A program made the position numbers and the translations under genes. The notes under the pieces are model-generated. The model worked only from the letters and a program-made list of their open reading frames with translations. It was not told the DNA's origin and searched no databases. A stretch of 64,000 nt of DNA from Nostoc edaphicum CCNP1411 (lineage in GTDB: Bacteria; Cyanobacteriota; Cyanobacteriia; Cyanobacteriales; Nostocaceae), in contig NZ_CP054698.1 of assembly GCF_014023275.1 (NCBI RefSeq), positions 4,216,001 through 4,280,000 on the forward strand, read 5' to 3'. Positions within the stretch are counted from its first letter, which is position 1. Each line of letters starts with the position of its first letter. This document shows positions 9,683 through 17,159 of this stretch, one piece after another.

Positions 9683-9859
9683 GGTCAAGCTGTAAGATAT
9701 TTCCTCTTTTCAGCATTGACCAAAAAGTGGTTAGTTCAACATGACTGACCACTTTTTCTTTTTCGAGAGGTTTCTGTTCTTTATTTGTAGTGTGATTTTT
9801 TAGCTCCGTAAGTCTGTTGGTGTTATCTTCCGTTTGCTCGTATTTAGTCTAAACTCCAG
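9075..9859 (-). mobile_element. Inverted partial copy of the same insertion sequence
   Basis: This 785-bp segment mirrors 7508-8292, including the outer terminal repeat at 9843-9859. It stops mid-gene where the right end of the complete copy begins. The missing half of the element is not found on the other side of the complete copy, so material has been lost. Confidence 0.9.
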
Positions 9860-9985
9860 GCACTGGGTATTACTGTTTTAGTCATGAATAAAATTTTATT
9901 CATTGGCTGTAGAAAATAGGAATTGAAGGAGGCTTGTCAATTTTGCCTTCAGAAGCCATTGTTGGCAAGAGTTTTCACGGGTGCG

Positions 9986-10022
9986 GTTTCCAAAGCCCTC
10001 TCGTTAGGTGGTGGGTTGAAAG
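9986..10022 (+). CRISPR. Type V-K-style CRISPR direct repeat (37 nt)
   Basis: A single 37-nt unit begins GTTTCCAAAGCCC and ends GGTGGTGGGTTGAAAG. Length, the GTTTC start and the GTGGGTTGAAAG end match the repeats used by Cas12k (type V-K) CRISPR-associated transposons. It is followed by about 22-39 nt of unmatched sequence and then by a degenerate second repeat. No tracrRNA-like sequence and no cas12k gene are visible nearby. I read it as the last repeat of an eroded array. Confidence 0.72.
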
Positions 10023-10044
10023 TTATGATCCCCGAAGTAGGCGC

Positions 10045-10115
10045 TTTGGTTATATAATTTTGTATTAGGGTGGTTTGAAAGGAGTGCTGCGATCGCACGT
10101 AAAACGCAGCTAGAT
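10045..10115 (+). ncRNA. Delocalised V-K guide (degenerate repeat plus tRNA-matching spacer)
   Basis: The degenerate repeat ends at 10081 with TATTAGGGTGGTTTGAAAG. Its last 20 nt align with the 37-nt repeat, while its 5' half has diverged. The spacer starts GAGTGCTGCGATCGCAC (10082-10098) and matches tRNA-Ala positions 22-38 (GAGCGCTGCGATCGCAC), with one mismatch at base 4. In the tRNA the base triplet before the match is GTA, a GTN PAM. This is the arrangement known for homing guides of type V-K CASTs. Caution: the central GCGATCGC is the HIP1 octamer, which is common here, so the informative part is the flank, the PAM and the context. The 3' end of the RNA is a guess. Confidence 0.7.
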
Positions 10116-10290
10116 AGTAGCGAAGCCTCTGTTTCGGTGAAAACAGTAAAACAAGAGGTAGGAAATTTTTGTAATTAGACTGCAAATAAAGTGCTTTAAA
10201 GCTACCCTGTAATTCAAGAGCCTTGGGCTTGCTCTATATAAATTAAATTAGAAAACATATATATATAGCCGAGTTTTACAGGCTGATTTT

Positions 10291-10445
10291 GGACAATAAT
10301 TATTTAAAACTGGTTTCAACTCTGGACAATAATTATTTAAAACTGATTTGATTGCTGAAAGCCCCGAAAATACGTAACTTATGCCCCTGAACTTGGAAAA
10401 CTGGACATTAATTCTTTAAAAGTGACAATAATTATTTAATGTACA
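10291..10445. mobile_element. Tn7-like (CAST) transposon end with four 22-bp sites
   Basis: Four copies of a 22-bp motif lie at 10291-10312, 10324-10345, 10403-10424 and 10424-10445. The first two are identical (ggacaataattatttaaaac then tg). The last ends in ATGTACA, so the terminus read inward is TGTACATTAAATAATTATTG. TGTACA termini followed by TGTC-type repeats are typical TnsB-binding ends of type V-K CASTs. The end stops at 10445, two bases from the 3' end of tRNA-Ala. No tns gene is next to it and the partner end is not in the window. Confidence 0.75.
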
Positions 10446-10450
10446 CATGG
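10446..10450. other. Presumed insertion junction (5-bp duplication site CATGG)
   Basis: Tn7-like elements duplicate 5 bp. If the terminus is TGTACA at 10445, the flanking five bases are CATGG, which include the last three bases of the tRNA gene. The partner copy would flank the other end, which is not in the window. Confidence 0.4.
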
Positions 10451-10520
10451 AGAATAACGGATTTGAACCGATGGCCTCTGCGGTGCGATCGCAGCGCTCT
10501 ACCAACTGAGCTAATTCCCC
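10448..10520 (-). tRNA. tRNA-Ala (anticodon CGC)
   Basis: Read on the minus strand, the 73-nt gene folds into a 7-bp acceptor (GGGGAAT with ATTCTCC, one G-T pair), a D arm (GCTC...GAGC), an anticodon arm CTGCG-ATCGCAC-CGCAG, a 5-nt variable loop and a T arm with loop TTCAAAT. The anticodon CGC reads Ala codon GCG. CCA is not encoded. Oddities: the second T-stem pair is T-T, and the HIP1 octamer GCGATCGC spans the anticodon. Its 3' end is two bases from the CAST-like end, and its D-arm/anticodon region is the match of the delocalised spacer. Confidence 0.93.
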
Positions 10521-10585
10521 TTGATCGGTATCAAGTCAAGAGTAATATCACTCTTTAACTCAATCCACTATCACCATAGAGTATT

Positions 10586-11314
10586 CTAACACTCAGTTAC
10601 CGATGGCTGAGGCTCTTTTTGAGAATAAACCTTCTGCACCCGTTCGAGTTCTAAATCACTGAGATAATCAACAGTCCAGTTGCAGCAGCGTTGGAGCATG
10701 TGGAATGGGTAAGTATTTGCTACACCAACAACTTGCATTTGCGATCGCTTCGCCGCCTCGATACCAGCTGGAGTATCTTCAATTGCCAGACATTCGTGTG
10801 GTTGAAGATTCAATTCCGGATATTCTTTATTTAGGTGTTTCACTGCCAGTAGATAACCATCGGGTTCTGGTTTACTGGTGGTGATGTCATCACCTGCTAC
10901 GATAATTTTAAAATGCTCGGCTAGTTTAGCTCGGTGGAGTACCAATTCTATTTCTTTGCGAATAGCGCCACTGACTAGTCCTAATTTCAGATTCCGCGAT
11001 CGCACCTGAAATATTAAGTCTTCTACACCTGAATATAAAGGCAGTTTCTCTATTTTCTCTAGTTCCACCGTATAAGCTTGGGCTTTGCGGTACAACAACT
11101 GAGTTAAATAGTTTTCGTTGGCTACTCTACCACGATTCGCGAGTAATTGCTGAAAACAAGCGCGATCGCTACGTCCCAAAGAAGCTTGACGCTCACTCAC
11201 TTTTTGGGGTTGGAGATTTTCTTCAATGAGAATCTCATCTATCAGTTGCAGATGGATTGGCTCATCGTTAATGATCACACCATTAAAATCAAAGAGAACT
11301 GCCTTTAAACTCAT
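10586..11314 (-). CDS. HAD-superfamily hydrolase (beta-phosphoglucomutase-like)
   Basis: The 242 residues contain all four HAD motifs: motif I LFDFNGVI at 7-14, motif II VSGAIRKE, motif III Lys in KPEPDGY, and motif IV CLAIEDTPAGIEAA. The cap between motifs I and II fits the phosphoglucomutase-like subfamily, which acts on small phosphorylated metabolites. Motif I reads D9-F-N11 instead of the usual DxD, so the general acid/base is Asn. That may change or weaken phosphatase chemistry. It overlaps the upstream methyltransferase gene by 4 bp (ATGA), so the two are probably translated together. The substrate is unknown. Confidence 0.85.
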   Translation of the reverse strand: MSLKAVLFDFNGVIINDEPIHLQLIDEILIEENLQPQKVSERQASLGRSDRACFQQLLANRGRVANENYLTQLLYRKAQAYTVELEKIEKLPLYSGVEDLIFQVRSRNLKLGLVSGAIRKEIELVLHRAKLAEHFKIIVAGDDITTSKPEPDGYLLAVKHLNKEYPELNLQPHECLAIEDTPAGIEAAKRSQMQVVGVANTYPFHMLQRCCNWTVDYLSDLELERVQKVYSQKEPQPSVTEC

Positions 11315-12198
11315 GCCATTATGCCAAACGCTGGAGAACCAAGTCCCTCCAAATCATTATTATCTATTGATGTGGGAGCATACCGCCGAATATTTTCGGT
11401 TTTGATTGGTTTAACGCCGCTGGTTACCTGATTTATCCACCATACATCCTGCGATCGCACTGCTTCAAATCCAGCTGCACCCATATTCGCATCTATACTA
11501 CTAGCTGCATATTCACGAATATATGGCTCCTCAAAAACATCATTGAGCCATTCTAGCTGACGCAGAGTCTTCTGATTGCCGTCTAGAATCAATACTTGCC
11601 CTCCAGTTACCAGCAACCGGAAGCTTTCCCGCAAAATTGCTAGTGACACCGCATCTGGTGTTTCGTGGAATAGCAAAGAAGCCGTCACCAAGTCAAATGT
11701 TGCATCACTCAAACCCGTTTTTTCCGCATTTCCATGTCGCCAGACTATATCTAAATCGGCATTTCTAGCTTTATCTTCTGCCCTTACCAGCATATAGGGT
11801 GATAAGTCCAAACCGATAACTTCTGCTTGCCAGAAAGCCTGTTTTAACATTAAAGTTGTGGAACCTGTGCCGCAACCTAAATCAAGTATGCGTCGTGGTT
11901 TCACCTTGACGGCATCAATTAAAGCCTGACGGACAATACTTTCATTCGGTGGCAGAACATATTGGGTAATCGGATCGTAAGTAACTGCTGCACTGGAATT
12001 GAGATATCCGCCTGTAACACCATGAAAATTTTGACTACTGTAGTACGCCGGAATTATCACATCATCTCGTTGGAAGCGATCGCACTCTTTCTCCCAGTCA
12101 ATACTATCAGCGTAACGCCGTAACCCGTCTTCATCAATCAAAAGACGCACTATAGGGGATAAAAAACGTTCCCAGATTGTATCTTGACGCACTGTCAT
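11311..12198 (-). CDS. Class I SAM-dependent methyltransferase
   Basis: This is a 295-residue protein with the SAM-binding motif RILDLGCGTGSTTLML near residue 112. It also has an acidic strand end (VIGLDLSPYML) and a motif IV/V region (TFDLVTASLLFHE), all typical of the Rossmann-type methyltransferase fold. The N-terminal 100 residues are specific to this cyanobacterial type, and the methyl acceptor cannot be told. It is the first gene of a two-gene unit with the HAD hydrolase (4-bp overlap). A 420-bp region with a repeat lies upstream. Confidence 0.85.
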   Translation of the reverse strand: MTVRQDTIWERFLSPIVRLLIDEDGLRRYADSIDWEKECDRFQRDDVIIPAYYSSQNFHGVTGGYLNSSAAVTYDPITQYVLPPNESIVRQALIDAVKVKPRRILDLGCGTGSTTLMLKQAFWQAEVIGLDLSPYMLVRAEDKARNADLDIVWRHGNAEKTGLSDATFDLVTASLLFHETPDAVSLAILRESFRLLVTGGQVLILDGNQKTLRQLEWLNDVFEEPYIREYAASSIDANMGAAGFEAVRSQDVWWINQVTSGVKPIKTENIRRYAPTSIDNNDLEGLGSPAFGIMA

Positions 12199-12618
12199 AT
12201 TGTGTCAGAACTTTAAGAGTTTACTTAAGTAAAGTAATTTTCTTTACAAATTTTAATACATTTATAAAACATCTGCTTTCTGTCTGTGGTATAGGCTTGA
12301 CGTTTGTAATAGTTTTAGTTACATTTGTAGTATAAAGAGGCTACTCTCTAAAAGTAGTTCTTCAGCTTCACGAAAATAGAGTGAACAAAATGAAAGACAA
12401 TATGACATTTAAATTGCTACAACTAACTAGTACAGCACGGCGGAAATAAACCACCCATTCCCAATCAACAAAACCCTTAAGCTGTCTTAATTTTTAATTT
12501 TTAATTCCGCCTTGCGGTACTAGTCCTATCGATAATGAGTTATAGGTCATACCGATACTTATTAGTGACATAGACCCAATCGAAAATATAAAATTCAAAA
12601 TCCAAAATAGAAACAATT
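12199..12618. other. Divergent intergenic region containing a MITE-like repeat
   Basis: It separates the minus-strand methyltransferase from the plus-strand rtcB-like gene, so it must hold both promoters. Its only recognisable content is the repeat at 12427-12523. I see no RNA gene in it. Confidence 0.6.
12427..12523. repeat. MITE-like dispersed repeat, copy 1
   Basis: This 97-bp unit is bounded by CTAGTACAGCACGGCGGAA and the imperfect complement TTCCGCCTTGCGGTACTAG (17 of 19 match). The interior carries cttaagctgtctt and tttttaattttta runs. Two further copies, in the opposite orientation, lie at 24864-24974 and 31178-31281. Confidence 0.88.
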
Positions 12619-13800
12619 ATGCCCTACGAAAAGTTAGAAATTACCACACCAGCACCCGTCTTATCTTGGGCAAATCACTCTTTGGGGCCAGAAGAAACCA
12701 AGATGGCCAAGAATGTGGCATCATTACCATTTGTATTTAAGCACGTGGCATTAATGCCAGATGTTCACTTAGGAAAAGGTGCTTTAGTGGGTTCTGTAAT
12801 TGCAACCAAAGAGGCAATTATACCAGCGGCTGTCGGTGTGGATATTGGTTGCGGTATGAGCGCTATCAAAACATCATTTTCCGCCGAACAACTAGAAGGT
12901 AAATTGAAGAAAATTCGCCTGGATATTGAAGCAGCAATTCCAACTGGATTCAACGAAAATAAAGACGTTGAAAAATCCGTCAGCAATTGGCAACACTGGG
13001 ATGATTTTAAAGACTTACATCGCGGCGTGCAAGACCTACAAGGTAAAGCAATGAAACAAATGGGTTCTCTGGGTGGAGGAAACCACTTTATAGAAGTATG
13101 CCTCGATACAGAGAATCAAGTTTGGCTGATGCTGCATTCTGGTTCGCGTAACATTGGTAATAAACTTGCCCAGTGTCATATTCACACAGCTAGAGAATTA
13201 GCAAAAATGGCAGGTAATAAATTGCCTGACCCAGATTTAGCTCATTTTGTCGCAGGTACGCCAGAATTCCAGGCATATTGGCACGATTTACAATGGTCAC
13301 AAAACTATGCGCGTGTCAACCGCGATGTGATGATGGCGCGTTTTAAGCACATAGTTGAGAAGCATTTAGTCGGTGGGAAAGCAACTAAACCTTTATTGCA
13401 AGTTAATTGTCATCACAATTACGCCGAAAAAGAAGTGCATTTTGACGAGGATGTATATGTTACTCGTAAAGGTGCAGTCCGCGCCCAGACTGAAGATTAT
13501 GGGATTATTCCTGGTTCGATGGGGGCGAAGTCTTTCATCGTTAAAGGTAAAGGTAATGCCCACAGCTTCTGTTCTTGTTCTCACGGTGCAGGGCGTTTGA
13601 TGTCTAGAAATAAGGCAAAAAATGTCTACACACTTGATGATTTGATAGAGCAAACAAATGGCGTAGAATGTCGTAAAGATGAGGGTGTGTTAGATGAAAT
13701 TCCTGGTGCTTATAAGCCGATTGAGCAAGTTATGGCAAATCAAGCAGATTTAGTTGAAGTTGTAGCAACACTCAAGCAAGTTCTTTGTGTTAAGGGATAA
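12619..13800 (+). CDS. rtcB: RtcB family RNA ligase
   Basis: The 393-residue protein carries the RtcB signature blocks in order: MPDVHLGKGALVGSV, VGVDIGCGMSA (metal-binding Asp/Cys), GGGNHFIEV, HSGSRNIG, HHNYAEKE, and SHGAGRLMSR, whose His (about H322) is the residue guanylylated by GTP. RtcB joins 2',3'-cyclic phosphate or 3'-phosphate RNA ends to 5'-OH ends, repairing or healing RNA in the cytoplasm. It is slightly shorter than E. coli RtcB. Bacterial paralogues often lack a defined substrate. It stands alone, with its own terminator-like hairpin just downstream. Confidence 0.9.
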   Translation: MPYEKLEITTPAPVLSWANHSLGPEETKMAKNVASLPFVFKHVALMPDVHLGKGALVGSVIATKEAIIPAAVGVDIGCGMSAIKTSFSAEQLEGKLKKIRLDIEAAIPTGFNENKDVEKSVSNWQHWDDFKDLHRGVQDLQGKAMKQMGSLGGGNHFIEVCLDTENQVWLMLHSGSRNIGNKLAQCHIHTARELAKMAGNKLPDPDLAHFVAGTPEFQAYWHDLQWSQNYARVNRDVMMARFKHIVEKHLVGGKATKPLLQVNCHHNYAEKEVHFDEDVYVTRKGAVRAQTEDYGIIPGSMGAKSFIVKGKGNAHSFCSCSHGAGRLMSRNKAKNVYTLDDLIEQTNGVECRKDEGVLDEIPGAYKPIEQVMANQADLVEVVATLKQVLCVKG

Positions 13801-13807
13801 ATTTGTA

Positions 13808-13829
13808 GGTGGGTAGTGCCCGCCTTTTT
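13808..13829 (+). terminator. Rho-independent terminator after rtcB
   Basis: GGTGGG (13808-13813) pairs with CCCGCC (13819-13824) across a 5-nt loop, with one G-U pair, followed by five T residues. It starts 8 bp after the rtcB stop codon. Confidence 0.75.
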
Positions 13830-13890
13830 CATTTTTAAACGTAAAGATCCGCTGAAGAATAAATGATTTTTTTAAGTAAATAGACTTGTC

Positions 13891-14703
13891 ATGCAAAATA
13901 GTGAATACGAACAGCAATATAAGAAAAAAGTAATTGATTTCTTTGATAGCAGAAATAGCTACGACAACGATTACACAATTCATCGCGCTCTACCTCTACT
14001 AGATTTAGTTCAACTGCAAAAGGGACAAAAAGTATTAGATATGGCAACTGGCACAGGTATCATTGCCATTGCTGTTGCACAAATTATCGGTTCTGAAGGA
14101 AAAGTAACTGGAGTAGATTTTTCTTCAGGTATGCTAGCTCAAGCACAACAGAAAATTGAAGAATTAGGTTTGCAAAATATCGAACTAATTGAAGCTGATG
14201 CCGAATACATAAATTTCAATGATGAAAGTTTTGATGTAATTCTTTGCTCTACAGCGATAGTGTATTTTAAAGATATTCTTGCTGCTCTACGTAAATGGTA
14301 TGGTTTTCTCAAACCAGGGGGAGTTGTGAGTTTTTCTTGTTGCTCTGAGCAATCATGTGGAGCGCCACTCATAATGGAAATTTGTGGCAAACATGATATT
14401 TTTCTGACAAATATCAATGAGCCGACAGGCACTCCCGAAAAGTGTCATAATCTGCTTGTAGAAGCTGGTTTTAAAGATATTGAAGTCAAGACACAACAAT
14501 TAGGTTTCTACCGCAATCTAGATCAAGCTAGAGAATGGAATGGAGGATGGTTTCATCCTAGAGAAAACCCATTGTTACAAGTTTCATCAGGGCAAATGGC
14601 AGAATTAAAAGCAGAGTATCGTCAAAAAATTGAAGCAGAGGCGACTGAGCAAAAATCTTGGTACGAAAATCTGACTTTTTTTGTAACTTGCCAAAAGGCG
14701 TGA
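13891..14703 (+). CDS. Class I SAM-dependent methyltransferase (UbiE-like)
   Basis: The 270 residues include motif I VLDMATGTGIIAIAVAQ near residue 48, motif II TGVDFSSGMLAQA, and motif IV FDVILCSTAIVYF. These are hallmarks of UbiE/COQ5-type methyltransferases acting on small molecules. The post-core region (KPGGVVSFSCCSE) agrees. The gene begins 90 bp after rtcB and its terminator, so it likely has its own promoter; no clear Shine-Dalgarno precedes the ATG. The acceptor is unknown. Confidence 0.82.
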   Translation: MQNSEYEQQYKKKVIDFFDSRNSYDNDYTIHRALPLLDLVQLQKGQKVLDMATGTGIIAIAVAQIIGSEGKVTGVDFSSGMLAQAQQKIEELGLQNIELIEADAEYINFNDESFDVILCSTAIVYFKDILAALRKWYGFLKPGGVVSFSCCSEQSCGAPLIMEICGKHDIFLTNINEPTGTPEKCHNLLVEAGFKDIEVKTQQLGFYRNLDQAREWNGGWFHPRENPLLQVSSGQMAELKAEYRQKIEAEATEQKSWYENLTFFVTCQKA

Positions 14704-14772
14704 AGCAAGTAAGATTAGTGTGCGACTGAGCAAAAGGAGAATTTTGTTGTAGCTTGTAAGTGATTAATCGCT

Positions 14773-15219
14773 CTAAGTTTGGACTCTATTCAGCCAATTC
14801 ATCAAATCATCTTCACTGGCGAAATCTAGTAGTACTTCACCCAAGTCTTCTAACTGAGCCAGGGACAAATCTTGCAACCGAGATTGTAATTGAGAATTAA
14901 TTGAACCGAGCCGACGAGTTAATAGACGCATCACTAGCCTCAGTTCTGATTGTCTTCCTTGCTCAATGCCTTGCTCAATGCCTTGTTCAATGCCTTGTTC
15001 AATGCCTCGTTGTCTCCCTTCTTGAAGTCCCTCTTGGAGAATTTCTTGATAAATGGCAGATTCTCTCATATCTTCTCTCCTCAAAAACTGACGAATTGGT
15101 TCTTGATTTAATTCTGTTTTGAGAATCTGGATATCCGTTGCTTCAGATACAAGTAAGTAGCGGATAAAATCTTCTGGATACTGCTCAACCAGATATTTAA
15201 GAGTGTTGTCGTATGTCAC
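14773..15219 (-). pseudogene. Rpn/DUF4351-family transposase-like protein with internal deletion
   Basis: The N-terminal start MTYDNTLKYLVEQYPEDFI (GTG at 15219) and ILKTELNQEPIR are typical of cyanobacterial Rpn/PD-(D/E)XK proteins. The C-terminal FLRREDMRESAIYQEILQEG and the helix SQLQSRLQDLSLAQLEDL are also typical. The roughly 150-180 residue nuclease core between them is missing, and the halves are fused in frame. IEQG is repeated four times from a 12-bp DNA repeat. With 148 residues against about 300 usual, it is probably a non-functional deletion derivative. An in-frame extension to 15270 is possible but not family-like. Confidence 0.65.
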
Positions 15220-15390
15220 TGTGATATCAGTTTGGAGAGAAACTAATGTTGAGACGTGATATCGCCACACCTCTACATAGTTTGTCCATAAAAAAATTTA
15301 AGTTTAGGTATTGTTTATTGTTAGCGCTACTCTATGACAAACTAATGCTCGCTGATAGCGCTAACATTTAAATTTGGTGTCTTTTCAAAA

Positions 15391-16689
15391 CTACAGTGTC
15401 AAAGATTGAGGATTTGTCTCAATCAATTTCGCTAAATCTTGCAAGAACGCCGCAGCATGGGCACCATAAATAATGCGGTGGTCAGAAGTAATATTGACTT
15501 GCATTTGTTGCCGCACGCCAAATAAACCGTCAGGTGTTGCTACCACTTGCGGACGGGATGCCCCGATCGCTAAAATTGAACCTTGCCCAGGTGGCAAAAT
15601 CGCATCAAACTTGTCTACGCCAAACATCCCCAAGTTCGACAGGGTAAAAGTACCACTGTTATATTCTTGGGGCTGTAATTGTTTTGCTCTCGCACGTTCT
15701 ACCAAAGACTTCCAAGTACGCGATAGAGAATAAATATCCACTGCGTCTGCATTTTGCAGCACAGGTGTAATTAATCCGCCATCATCCATCGCTACTGCTA
15801 CGGAAATGTTGATATCAGAATGATAAACAATACCCTGGTCTGAGTAGCTGGCATTCAAAAGTGGATGTTTTTGCAATGTTACCGCTACAGCTTTCGCCAG
15901 TAGCGCTGTCATTGTCACACCTTTGGATTTAATTTGTTTATAAAGTTTGTCTAATCCATCGGTGGTAATTGTATAACCGACACGGAAAACGGGCACGGAT
16001 ATGGTGGCTACCATGTTCCGCACTACGGCATTTTGGAAGGTAGTTAGAGGCACGGTTTGACCAGGAACAGCCGCTACCGGTGCGGGTGCTGGTGTGCGAG
16101 TTGCTGGGGGTGCAGATGGGGCACTGGTTGGTACAGGTGCGGGTGGGGCAACTGGGGCAGGGGCGGGTTGCTTGCCCTTATTGGACAATGCTTCTACATC
16201 CTCGGCGACAATGCGACCGTGGGGGCCACTACCTTGGAGTGTAGTTAAATCAACTTTGAGTTCTTTGGCTAACTTGCGGGCACGGGGTGAAACTACAAGC
16301 CTCCCTTCTTTGTGGTTAGACCCGTTTTGAGACGCTAAGGCAGGTGTTGCAGCTGAGGCTGTGACGGGGATTGGTTCAGGGGATGAGGTAGCACTAGCAG
16401 CTATGCCGCCGGAATTGGCAAGAGATTTGGCCTGTTCAATTTCAGCTTCCGTTTCGGCTATGAAGGCGATCGCAGATCCTACCGGGGCAGTTTCACCAGC
16501 TTCAACTATGATATGGGCAAGAAATCCCTCATAGAAGGTTTCTACATCCATATCTGCCTTATCTGACTCTACAACCACCACTGTTTCGCCTTTTTCCACT
16601 TTGTCACCTGGCGATTTCACCCAGGAGACGATTTTGCCTTCGGTCATGGTAGAACTCAGAGCCGGCATAAATACTTCGTGAATGCTCAT
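15391..16689 (-). CDS. pdhC: Dihydrolipoamide acetyltransferase (E2) of pyruvate dehydrogenase
   Basis: The 432 residues form the standard E2 order. An N-terminal lipoyl domain has the lipoylated K44 in ESDKADMD. An Ala/Pro linker, an E3-binding domain (about 130-167, [12 protein letters not shown]) and a second Ala/Pro-rich linker follow. The catalytic core ends with the active-site H404 in TSDHRIIYG. The enzyme moves the acetyl group from lipoamide to CoA, yielding acetyl-CoA. A single lipoyl domain is usual for cyanobacteria. It stands alone; E1 and E3 genes are not in the window. Confidence 0.92.
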   Translation of the reverse strand: MSIHEVFMPALSSTMTEGKIVSWVKSPGDKVEKGETVVVVESDKADMDVETFYEGFLAHIIVEAGETAPVGSAIAFIAETEAEIEQAKSLANSGGIAASATSSPEPIPVTASAATPALASQNGSNHKEGRLVVSPRARKLAKELKVDLTTLQGSGPHGRIVAEDVEALSNKGKQPAPAPVAPPAPVPTSAPSAPPATRTPAPAPVAAVPGQTVPLTTFQNAVVRNMVATISVPVFRVGYTITTDGLDKLYKQIKSKGVTMTALLAKAVAVTLQKHPLLNASYSDQGIVYHSDINISVAVAMDDGGLITPVLQNADAVDIYSLSRTWKSLVERARAKQLQPQEYNSGTFTLSNLGMFGVDKFDAILPPGQGSILAIGASRPQVVATPDGLFGVRQQMQVNITSDHRIIYGAHAAAFLQDLAKLIETNPQSLTL

Positions 16690-17159
16690 AGGGTGGCTTG
16701 GGAATCAATGGTTTATGGACTTTAACAGCTTTTATCAGATCGAATTGTATCTTGGCGGGAGAGTTTTGGACTGTTTATATTTTAGGTTGGGCATTGGGAA
16801 TTGGGCATTGGGCATTGGGCATTGGGCATTGGGCATTGGGAATTGGGCATTGGGCATTGGGCATTGGGCATTAACTTTTGACTAATAACTAATCAATTGA
16901 CTTTAGGAACCTAAATATGGCTTAGAGGTCTATAATACAGAGCTATCCTCAATGGTTGGCTAATATCTCAATGTTGTTTTAGTCGTTGACTTGCAAAAAC
17001 CACCACGAGTTTCTCACAGATTACATGGGATTGCTATTTATATTCCTCATAACTACTGCTTAAGATACAGGAGCTTTTCACAAGTAGAGAATATAAGATG
17101 AAGTTCCATCTCGAATTCAAAATTGGTAATAAACCTATTTGAAATTCCTGTTTACTTAT
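16690..17159. other. 470-bp intergenic region with heptanucleotide repeats
   Basis: The region lies between the divergent E2 and hypothetical genes and must contain both promoters. Apart from the short tandem repeats at about 16787-16872 I see no gene or RNA. Confidence 0.55.
16787..16872. repeat. Heptanucleotide tandem repeat (tgggcat)
   Basis: About twelve units of TGGGCAT, interrupted by TGGGAAT variants, run head to tail. Such short tandemly repeated repeats are characteristic of filamentous cyanobacteria. Confidence 0.9.

Noticed and set aside
9949..10185. 78-residue minus-strand frame over the CRISPR-like repeats
   Set aside because: Its residues are low-complexity, it has no ribosome site, and the DNA is better explained by the V-K repeat and guide.
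13393..13653. Minus-strand 86-residue frame inside rtcB
   Set aside because: It is fully contained in a strongly conserved gene on the other strand and has no independent support.
16057..16330. Two plus-strand frames opposite the E2 gene
   Set aside because: They are antisense to the Ala/Pro-rich linker, whose high G+C removes stop codons.
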